A stretch of 64,000 nucleotides of DNA from positions 1 to 64,000 of the forward strand of contig CAIJFT010000037.1 of NCBI GenBank assembly GCA_903820035.1, in the 5' to 3' direction. A program made the position numbers and the translations under genes. The stretch comes from an uncultured Opitutia bacterium (lineage in GTDB: Bacteria > Verrucomicrobiota > Verrucomicrobiia > Opitutales > Opitutaceae). The notes under the pieces were generated by a model. The model saw nothing but the letters and a program-made list of their open reading frames with translations. It ran no database searches and was not told where the DNA came from. Each line of letters starts with the position of its first letter. The stretch's first letter is position 1. This document shows positions 21,801-28,857 of this stretch, piece after piece.

Positions 21801-22053
21801 CGACGCGATGCGCACCGGGTACGGTTTTCGTCTCGCGACCGGGCGCCGGCCGACCGTCCAAGAAACACGGGTACTGACGGCGACGCTGCGGCGCATGCGC
21901 GACGACTTCGCCGCCCAGCCCGAAGATGCTGCGAAGTTCCTCGCCGTGGGCGCGACGCCGATCGACGCCACGCTCCCGCCCGTCGAACACGCCGCCGCGA
22001 TGAGCGTCGCGAGCCTGATCCTCAGCCTCGACGAAACGATCACGAAGCCATGA
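18892..22053 (+). CDS. PSCyt1/PSCyt2(DUF1549)/PSD1(DUF1553) protein with internal LamG-like domain
   Basis: NCFHCHGQDAAKREGKLRLDEREVA; FDLTGLPPAPAELDAF; DHKFDPVTQRDYYRLFAFFNNVPEHG; LLARGPRGRLPAELIRDQAL; RARTNTPLQALVLWNEP; insert GVGLSLWLRPDSDNPGDVALVS...VSYAGGKQASAVRIFVDGAEV is LamG/ConA-like. Confidence 0.9.
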   Translation: MRRLFPTVWLFVATPFALAEESRPLAFNRDIRPILSENCFHCHGQDAAKREGKLRLDEREVAVRPRDDIAAIVPGKPDESEMIRRLASTDPTEQMPPPDSHKHVTPAQAERLRQWIAQGAPYQKHWAFEPPERAPLPEVKFSRWARAPLDRFVLSRLEREGLTPSPAALPETWLRRVSFDLTGLPPAPAELDAFAAEVARRGESAFGAAVDRLMASPHYGERQTIEWLDAARYADTHGFNNDSTRTMWRWRDWVIGAFNANLPYDRFITEQLAGDLLPRPTLEQRIATGFGRNHVISSEGGIIAEEYRVEYVADRLRTFSTAWLGLSLECARCHDHKFDPVTQRDYYRLFAFFNNVPEHGEDGRVANAIPFITAPTTAQQAELAAQQRTLATLDAQLRAVRDAWRWTPEVATALTSRAEKSSPTIPPVAGADPAVPAGAKPDAPERQARIVLADWHSGATTPAPKIPADQLDFAAKTGVGLSLWLRPDSDNPGDVALVSALNHVGNPEDSQYGKGRELRLINGELELRLSERYPVYAIVVRTEGAAIRPDAWRHVAVSYAGGKQASAVRIFVDGAEVPTRARYDGLPGEPPKREFLVGADNAPTGAHWRGALRDLHLIPHALARAEVGEIFRRRVVAESAPRLTAGGATALEQEWLRELALAESPATRELVSRRTDLWEQHLALRRALPTAMVMVETPEPRPAFLLSRGRYDAPAERVEAGVPESLLAPWPAGAPRNRLGLAQWLTQPRHPLTARVVVNRLWAQLFGTGIVKTLEDFGSQSEWPSHPELLDWLAREFVDGGWNVQSLLRTIVLSATYRQSGACPPELVARDPENRLLARGPRGRLPAELIRDQALAVAGLLAPRIGGPSVFPYQPEKLYEGIVVGAEYPGTKWLLSSGEELRRRSLYTFWKRTVPHPAMIAFDAPDREFCTVRRARTNTPLQALVLWNEPGALEAARHLGARMLREGGADDAMRTGYGFRLATGRRPTVQETRVLTATLRRMRDDFAAQPEDAAKFLAVGATPIDATLPPVEHAAAMSVASLILSLDETITKP

Positions 22054-22110
22054 TCCGGCTGAATTCCCCGCACCTTGGTAACGACGGATCCTTCCCGTTT
22101 GGGGTCGGCC

Positions 22111-22150
22111 AGCGCGCTTGCGAGCGCGGTCCGGCGCGCGCAAGCATGCT
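22111..22150. repeat. Imperfect intergenic inverted repeat
   Basis: AGCGCGCTTGCG ... CGCAAGCatGCT. Confidence 0.45.
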
Positions 22151-22543
22151 GACCTATTCCGGAGTTGTTGCCGAAGGCGCATCGGAGCCCCGTGATGGCA
22201 GCGGGTTGATTTCACCGCGCATTTCCCCTTCCGGGATTCGCGGCGTGGGGTCAGGCCAAAATGGCGCCACCCTAAGACCGACTGTCCGGTCCCGCTCCGG
22301 TTGCCGCAAAAAGGCACAAGAACTTAGAGGCGAGGCGGAAATCTCCCGAGGGCCTCTAGGCCCGGGTCAAGTGGCGTCGGCGCGGACGATTTTCGCGCCT
22401 CTTTGTGGCCACTCGGATTGGTCGCTTGCGATTGGCTTGATCGGCCGGAGCCGATTTCCGGCTCTGCTCCACCGGTTGACGAACCCGGTCCTTAATTTAG
22501 CGCCATTCGGATCACGCCGCCTCCCAGGGAAAGACCTGCCGCC

Positions 22544-23986
22544 ATGAGCTGCCACCGCTACCGAGCCATCCACACGCGCCGCGACTTTCTCGCTCAGACC
22601 GGTCTGGGTCTGGGCACCGCCGCGCTCGCGCAACTCCTCGGCCGTGATGCCTTCGCGGCCGCTCCCGGCACCGGACAGCCCGGCCTTCCGCACTTCGCCC
22701 CGAAGGCCAAGCGCGTCATCTGTCTCTTCCAATCCGGCGGCCCGTCGCACCTTGATCTGCTCGACGACAAGCCGGTGCTGCGCGCGCGTTTCAACGAAGA
22801 CCTGCCCGATTCCGTGCGACTCGGCCAGCGCATCACCGGCATGGTGGCCTCGCAGGCGCGGCTGGCGGTGCAGCCGAGTAAATGGGACTTCAAGCCGGGC
22901 GGCACCTGCGGGACCGCGATCAGCGACCTTTTGCCGTACACGCGCGCGATCGCCGACGAATTGTGTGTGATCCGCTCGATGCATACCGAGGCGATCAACC
23001 ACGACCCGGCGATTACGTTTTTCCAAAGCGGCAGTCAGCTGCCCGGCCGGCCGAGCATGGGCGCGTGGGTCGATTACGGACTCGGGCGCCTCAATGAAAA
23101 CCTGCCATCCTTCGTCGTGTTGGTGTCGGTCAACGCCAAGCGCGCCGGCCAGGGCCTGCTCGCCCGCCTCTGGGGCAGCGGCTTCCTCCCGAGCGCCCAC
23201 CAAGGTGTGCAGTTCCGCAGCGCCGGCGAGCCCGTGCTCTACCTGAATGACCCCGCCGGGATCACGCGTGAGCGCCGCCGCGTGCTGCTCGACGGCACCC
23301 AGGAACTGAACCGCCTGCAGCACGCGCAGAACGGTGATCCCGAAATTGAGACGCGGATCAATCAATTCGAGATGGCGTACCGCATGCAGCGCAGCGTGCC
23401 CGAGTTGATGGAATTGGCCGGCGAGCCGGCGCACGTGCTGGAAAGTTACGGGCCCGACGTGACGCAGCCGGGTTCGTTTGCCCGGAACTGTCTCCTCGCG
23501 CGCCGGCTCGCGGAGCGCGGCGTGCGTTTCATCCAACTCTATCACCGCGACTGGGACCACCACGGCGGCCTGCAGGAGCACCTGCCGAACCTTGCGCGCG
23601 ACACCGACCAACCCAGCGCCGCGTTGATCCGCGACCTGAAGCAGCGCGGCCTGCTCGAGGACACCCTGGTGATCTGGGGCGGTGAATTCGGCCGGACGCC
23701 TTACGCGCAGGGCGACGCGAATCGGGAAAAATATGGCCGCGATCACCACGGCAAAGCCTTTTCGCTCTGGCTGGCCGGTGGCGGCATCAAACCCGGGATC
23801 ACGTACGGCGCGTCCGATGATTTTGGATTCAACGTGACCGAGAACCCGGTGCACATCCACGACCTGCAGGCGACGATCCTGCATCAACTTGGCATCGACC
23901 ACGAACGGTTGACGTATCGCTTTCAAGGTCGGCAGTACCGGCTGACCGACGTGCACGGGCAGGTGGTGAAGGGGATCCTGACCTGA
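22544..23986 (+). CDS. DUF1501 domain protein, Tat-type N-terminus
   Basis: TRRDFLAQTGLGLGTAALAQLLGRDAFA; FAPKAKRVICLFQSGGPSHLDLLDDKP; WGGEFGRTPYAQ; GRDHHGKAFSLWLAGGGIKPG; DLQATILHQLGIDHERLTYRFQGRQYRLTDVHG. Confidence 0.93.
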   Translation: MSCHRYRAIHTRRDFLAQTGLGLGTAALAQLLGRDAFAAAPGTGQPGLPHFAPKAKRVICLFQSGGPSHLDLLDDKPVLRARFNEDLPDSVRLGQRITGMVASQARLAVQPSKWDFKPGGTCGTAISDLLPYTRAIADELCVIRSMHTEAINHDPAITFFQSGSQLPGRPSMGAWVDYGLGRLNENLPSFVVLVSVNAKRAGQGLLARLWGSGFLPSAHQGVQFRSAGEPVLYLNDPAGITRERRRVLLDGTQELNRLQHAQNGDPEIETRINQFEMAYRMQRSVPELMELAGEPAHVLESYGPDVTQPGSFARNCLLARRLAERGVRFIQLYHRDWDHHGGLQEHLPNLARDTDQPSAALIRDLKQRGLLEDTLVIWGGEFGRTPYAQGDANREKYGRDHHGKAFSLWLAGGGIKPGITYGASDDFGFNVTENPVHIHDLQATILHQLGIDHERLTYRFQGRQYRLTDVHGQVVKGILT

Positions 23987-24208
23987 AGTCGGGCGGGAGA
24001 AGGCGTCCCGATCGGGACCGCGCCGGACGTCACGCCGAAATCGCAAGCCGCGCGGGACGGCTTCTGCCGCGTGAGCCGCCTGCTGCAGGATCCGGCCGCT
24101 CGGGTGACGCGGCGCGGCGTCCGGCACTTCGTCGATCGTCTCGCGCGACTCCGGCTCATTTCAGCGGTTTTAACGCCTGTCGCAGTCGGAGTTGGGACGT
24201 AGAGACCA

Positions 24209-24231
24209 CGTGGTGCTTCGGCTTCACCACG
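24209..24231. terminator. Hairpin downstream of DUF1501 gene
   Basis: CGTGGTG-cttcggctt-CACCACG. Confidence 0.4.
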
Positions 24232-24325
24232 CTTTCGCCGGCGGCTCAAACGCGGCGACGCGAATACTTAATTCGCTCTAGCCTCACGTTCCGCGCGGGT
24301 GGCAGAGGGCAGGTTGCAGCGACGG

Positions 24326-24387
24326 GTGCAGGGCTGAAACCCGCACAACCCGATACGCCCTAAGATGGCATCACCCGTTTGGGTGAT
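24326..24387 (+). promoter_or_regulatory. Two hairpins in the intergenic region upstream of the chaperone-effector pair
   Basis: GTGC-a-GGG-ctgaaa-CCC-GCAC (24326-24346) and ATCACCC-gttt-GGGTGAT (24370-24387); function inferred. Confidence 0.35.
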
Positions 24388-24487
24388 CCTAGGTGTAAAG
24401 GAGCAGTTGAAACGTGCCGTGGCGGCGCCAGCTGACTGAAATCAGGCCTTAAGGTCGTCCTTTTCGATTAATAATCAGGCTCAATTT

Positions 24488-24961
24488 ATGTCACCTCTTG
24501 AACGTTTGGAGTCCGTCATTGCCGGCGCCGCGCCCCTGCTTGATCCGATCGAGGTCACTTATTTTCCGGAGGACGTTACGTGGGCCATCCAGTTTGATGA
24601 ACAGACCAGGGTGTTTTTGGATTTCGATGATAAGGCCATGGCCCTGGTCATCTCGGCGTCGGTGGGAACCCCGCCGCATGAAGACCGCCTGCGGATGTAT
24701 GACCTCATGCTGCAATTTAACAACCAATGGCATTTGACCGGCGGGCTGCGGTTGGCGCTCGAGGGTCCGGCGGGGAGCGGGTCGATGATCTTTTCCGTCC
24801 CGGTCGAGGGGCTTGAGAATTCCCAACTGGCCACGATCCTGGCCAATTTCCGGGAGGTCGTGCTGGGCTGGAGGGAGATTATCGCCGCCCCGCCGCCGGA
24901 ATCGGGAAAACCGGATGAGGCGGCTGATATGGCCGCTCTCTTTAATATGGTCCGAGCCTAG
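24488..24961 (+). CDS. CesT/Tir-chaperone-like type III secretion chaperone
   Basis: 157 aa, pattern typical of CesT family: ERLESVI...FPEDVTWAIQFDEQTRVFLDFDDKAMALVISASVGTPP..DRLRMYDLMLQFNNQW..TGGLRLALEG..GSGSMIFSVPVEGLENSQLATILANFREVVLGW; directly upstream of a large candidate substrate. Confidence 0.7.
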   Translation: MSPLERLESVIAGAAPLLDPIEVTYFPEDVTWAIQFDEQTRVFLDFDDKAMALVISASVGTPPHEDRLRMYDLMLQFNNQWHLTGGLRLALEGPAGSGSMIFSVPVEGLENSQLATILANFREVVLGWREIIAAPPPESGKPDEAADMAALFNMVRA

Positions 24962-24994
24962 TTAACCAAACCCGATCTAAATTTTACCATAACT

Positions 24995-27900
24995 ATGAAT
25001 GTAGGAATGCAGGTCTCGCAGCAGACCACCTCGTTGGCGGATATCCAGACGCACTTTTCGGGCAAGGGAGATGCCAATAAAGAGTTGGTTTATGACCCGG
25101 CTAGTCAGCGCGTTTATGCGACCGCGAAACTGGGGCGAATGACCACGTTCCTCGCCTCCGTCGGGAACAAGTCGGCCAAAGTCGAGCTGCAGCAGCGGCA
25201 CGAGGGTCGACAGGCGTTCGTGAAATTCACGACGGAATTGCTCCGGGCTCAAGTAGTCCCCGGGAAGGCCCCGATGCTTTTTAACCATATTAACTCCGCC
25301 ACCGCGGACCGGGGAATTTCGCTCAAGACCGACGGTTTGACCGTGGCGAATCTTGGGGTTCTTTCGGACGCGATTCGAGCGGGGGCTGAGCAATCGGCCA
25401 AGTCGGAGTTGGCCGCTCAGGTTAGGGGGCCGGTGCGGAAGACTTTGCCCGACGCCCTGCCAAGCTTTAGAGAGCGGGTGGTCGCTCGGTTTGTGGAGCA
25501 GAACTTCGATAATCCCACGGCGCTGACGAGCTCAGGGTTGAGAAAAGGAATCGAAGCTGCGACCGCCGAGATAACCGCGGCGGATATCAGGGCCGAAGCG
25601 CTTGCGGCCGCCAAGGCCCTGCCGGGCAGTGCACCCGGCTTCGGGGCGCGAGTGCTTGATCGCGCCAAAGAGCTGGGGCTCGACCTCCGCACCCAATCCG
25701 GGGATCTTACCTTGGAGGAGTCGGCTACATTGGATAAAGCGGCCCACCAGGTCAGCCAAAATGACGTCATCATGCAAAGGGGCGCGCCAGGGATGCCTGT
25801 CCTCCAGCGGGCAAAGCTGATCGCCGAGTTTATTGACCGGGAGCCGGCGCACAGTCCGGCGAGGCAGGTTTTCGATAAGAACAACAATCCGTGTCGGGAG
25901 GGGATGCAACTCCACCTGGATTACGAGAAGGCCCAGCAGGAGCTGGATGCCTTGATCGACAGCGATGTTCCGCTGGGCAAAGCAGAGCTCGATGAGGCGC
26001 GTGATAAACTGATCGATGGGCTCGTGGCCAAGTATTTGAGTGATGGCGCGAGCCATTTCATCACTGGCGGAGCCGGTGCCCTTGCGCTGCCTCTGACCAT
26101 GGCGTATCGGCTCCGCGATGCCGTCCCGCGTGATTATGTGGCACTGTTGGCCCAGTTTGGCGTGATCCGTGACGCGCAACTTAACGAGTACGGCAACCGC
26201 GAAGATGCCGTGGGCCGGTTGGGAAATTTACTGATGGGCGTCGAGAATCAGCTGGGCGCTCCCGCCCGCCTCGCGGAGCGCATCGAGACCAATGTCGCGT
26301 CCGCTGCGAGCCTGCGCACCACGATCGCGGCCGGAGGCAAAACGCCGACGCCGGCTCAGGCCAATTCGCTCCTCCTCCAAGTTACTATGGCGCGCGAAGA
26401 CCTCAACCGGCTCTTCCCCAAAGATGCCAAGCGCGGCGACGGTGACCTTGGCAACCAGACCGGTCGCCTCGATCTGCGCCAACTCCCGCCACAGCAGCGC
26501 GCGCAGGCCATGAAACTGACGGACCTGATTTCCGCTAACCTGCGCATCTTGAACAAGGCCGCCGATACCACGCCGACGAGCGCGGGTTATCAGCGCACTG
26601 CGCCCGCGCGCCTTATCGAGCAGGGAGCGGACCTGCGGGCTGCCCGCAAGGCTTTCAATCAGCATGTCGACGGTCTGATTCCGGAGCAACTGCGCGGCAA
26701 TCAGGGCAACCCACCCCTCAGTGGCAAGCCGGCAGCCGATGCGACCAACCTGATGGTATGGCGGTTCAAGGACATGCTCCGAAACAGTCCGGATGCAGCC
26801 ATCCTGATCAGCGCCAATCAGGCATTTGGAGCGATGACGAGCCGCGAGGACTGGGTATCGGCTTTGGTGAACGAGTTGGCTTTGGATCCGAGTGATCCGG
26901 CCGTAGCCAAGGCGAAAAGCGAACTGAGCCAGGCCCTCGAGGCGGGCGTGCCCTCCCAGCGGAATGTCCAAATCGGCCGCAAGCTCGGCGAAGGCACCTT
27001 TGGCGCAGTGCACCTCGCGACCTTCAACGGCGAGGAGGTCGTCGTGAAAATCCCCAAGCGCCAGGACCCCAATTTGTATGCCGGTCTCGTCGAACTGGCC
27101 ACGCAAGGGCGACTGCACGATGACCCCAATATCCCGCGAGTGGTCGGCGTTTTCAAGGATGCCAAGGGTGTGACCTGCACGATTATGGAGGTGGTCAACG
27201 GCGATAACCACGACGAATTCTTCGAAAAGAATGCCGACCTGCCTCCGGCCGCGCGGACCGCGATCTCGCTCCATCTGTTCGCCGGGACTGCCGGAGCCCT
27301 TGATACCATGCACCGACGGGGTGAGGTGCATCTCGACATCAAGCCGGCCAATACGATGGCTGACGGCAATACCTTTGAGTCGCGGCTCATTGATTATGGA
27401 TTGAGCCAAGCCGTCGGTACCCGCGCCGTGGGAGCCGGCAGCCCGTACTACATGGCACCTGAGGTGTATGAGCTGCACGCCGCCCGAAAGAGAGGTGATA
27501 AGGCGTTCCTCGCAAATTCGAGTGCGACCTTTCACCCCGGTAGTGACATCTGGTCGCTGGGAGTGAGCTTGCTCGACAACCTTGGGATCAATTGCAACAT
27601 CAGTCTGGGAACTGCGGCCTATTGGCAGGACGTGTCCGCGCAACCGAATTGGCAGCAGCAACCCAGGGAGGTCCAAGATTTGATTCGGGCCTGCCTGAAC
27701 CCGGATCCGGAAGCGCGCCCCACCGCGGCGCAGATGGCCCAAGCGAGGGCCGGTGAAGAAGTCACCCCGGCAAGGGTGGACGACGGCCTTGGATTCCGAT
27801 TGGACTCAGGCCTAGCCAAGGGCGAGGTTTCCGTGCTCGATGTGCTTCGTCCGGGCGGCCTTGTCGCGCAGGGGCGTGAAAATTTGGCCACCCTAATGAG

Positions 27901-28657
27901 CCCCGCCGCGGCGGCTCCTGCTGCCGCCCCGGCGAACGCGGCAGGCGCCGCGGTTGACGAGGGTGGGAGAGCCGAGGGCGTCGTAGCTTCGTCCAGTTCG
28001 GGGTTACCCCCGTCCAGTTCCGGGTCTTCGTCCAGCTCGGGGCTACCCCCCTCCAGCTCCGAGTCTTCGTCGAGCTCGGGGCTACCCCCGCCGAGTTCCG
28101 GATCTTCCTCCGGACCCCCGCCGGCGGCGAGCAGCAGCTCTGCGCCGGCTGCTGATTTGGGCGAGGTTGATCAGCGGGCGGTTGCAGCCAAGCCGGCGAA
28201 GCCGCCGCGGCTGAACCGGCCGCCCGTAAACACTCCCGCCGCCACGCCGGCGGCTGCCCCGGCGAACGCGGCCCGCGCCGCGGATCAGGAGCAGGTGGCA
28301 CTCAATGCGGCCACCCTCGACTCGCTGTTGACCAAGGCGAGGGCGGACCTGGATGCAGGCGCGACGGATCGTCAGGGTCTCAGCGCCCTGCGGCAGGAAA
28401 TCGTCAAGGCCACCGCGGTGGTCGTAAACGATGCACAGGCTGCGGGTCGACCCCTCGTTCAACGATCGGCCGAAATTCGCACGGAATTGGACGACCGCAT
28501 CGCCGTGCTTCTGGCCCGTCTTTACCCCATGGCGCAGGCGCCCGCGGCCGACGAGGGCTGGGGAACCGAGAGCGACGTCGCTTCCTCCAGCTCGGGGTTA
28601 CCTCCTCAGAGTTCCGGGTCTTCGTCCGTCCCGCCGCCGTCATCGAGCAGCCGTTAA
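24995..28657 (+). CDS. Large protein with C-terminal-half Ser/Thr-kinase-like domain and Ser/Pro/Gly-rich repeat tail; candidate type III effector
   Basis: Kinase motifs: KLGEGTFGAVHLA (Gly loop), EEVVVKIPK (Lys), EVHLDIKPANTM (catalytic loop), LIDYGLSQ (DFG-equivalent), SPYYMAPEVYEL (APE), HPGSDIWSLGVSLLDNLG; N-term MNVGMQVSQQTTSLADIQTHFSG is Ser/Thr/Gln-rich; 33-nt gap after chaperone-like gene. Confidence 0.85.
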   Translation: MNVGMQVSQQTTSLADIQTHFSGKGDANKELVYDPASQRVYATAKLGRMTTFLASVGNKSAKVELQQRHEGRQAFVKFTTELLRAQVVPGKAPMLFNHINSATADRGISLKTDGLTVANLGVLSDAIRAGAEQSAKSELAAQVRGPVRKTLPDALPSFRERVVARFVEQNFDNPTALTSSGLRKGIEAATAEITAADIRAEALAAAKALPGSAPGFGARVLDRAKELGLDLRTQSGDLTLEESATLDKAAHQVSQNDVIMQRGAPGMPVLQRAKLIAEFIDREPAHSPARQVFDKNNNPCREGMQLHLDYEKAQQELDALIDSDVPLGKAELDEARDKLIDGLVAKYLSDGASHFITGGAGALALPLTMAYRLRDAVPRDYVALLAQFGVIRDAQLNEYGNREDAVGRLGNLLMGVENQLGAPARLAERIETNVASAASLRTTIAAGGKTPTPAQANSLLLQVTMAREDLNRLFPKDAKRGDGDLGNQTGRLDLRQLPPQQRAQAMKLTDLISANLRILNKAADTTPTSAGYQRTAPARLIEQGADLRAARKAFNQHVDGLIPEQLRGNQGNPPLSGKPAADATNLMVWRFKDMLRNSPDAAILISANQAFGAMTSREDWVSALVNELALDPSDPAVAKAKSELSQALEAGVPSQRNVQIGRKLGEGTFGAVHLATFNGEEVVVKIPKRQDPNLYAGLVELATQGRLHDDPNIPRVVGVFKDAKGVTCTIMEVVNGDNHDEFFEKNADLPPAARTAISLHLFAGTAGALDTMHRRGEVHLDIKPANTMADGNTFESRLIDYGLSQAVGTRAVGAGSPYYMAPEVYELHAARKRGDKAFLANSSATFHPGSDIWSLGVSLLDNLGINCNISLGTAAYWQDVSAQPNWQQQPREVQDLIRACLNPDPEARPTAAQMAQARAGEEVTPARVDDGLGFRLDSGLAKGEVSVLDVLRPGGLVAQGRENLATLMSPAAAAPAAAPANAAGAAVDEGGRAEGVVASSSSGLPPSSSGSSSSSGLPPSSSESSSSSGLPPPSSGSSSGPPPAASSSSAPAADLGEVDQRAVAAKPAKPPRLNRPPVNTPAATPAAAPANAARAADQEQVALNAATLDSLLTKARADLDAGATDRQGLSALRQEIVKATAVVVNDAQAAGRPLVQRSAEIRTELDDRIAVLLARLYPMAQAPAADEGWGTESDVASSSSGLPPQSSGSSSVPPPSSSSR
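27989..28105 (+). repeat. Three tandem 39-bp (13-aa) in-frame coding repeats
   Basis: SSSSGLPPSSSGS / SSSSGLPPSSSES / SSSSGLPPPSSGS; related fourth copy SSSSGLPPQSSGS at 28583-28621. Confidence 0.9.
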
Positions 28658-28857
28658 TTCAGCTCTTCCCTCCCGCCCCCCGGAGTCGCGGCGGCGTGTC
28701 CGCCTAACTTCGCTCGGGGTGCGCCGCCAACCCTTCGGCGTTCGGGAGGTTTTTGCACGGAGGCCTGCCATCGTATGGCGCCGACCGGATGTCCGCATCC
28801 CGTCGGGTGATGATTCGGTTTTGACTCCGGGCCCCGCGCGTTCTGGTTGGAGCGCGA

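Noticed and set aside
24395-24487. Sigma54 promoter upstream of chaperone (GTGGCGGCGCCAGC)
   Set aside because: GG to GC spacing is 8 nt instead of the required 10
26228-27742. 504-aa minus-strand ORF within the kinase gene
   Set aside because: Antisense to the kinase domain; no motif and typical GC-rich shadow ORF
27989-28105. Possible CRISPR-like short repeats
   Set aside because: The 39-bp units are contiguous without spacers and encode an in-frame 13-aa protein repeat
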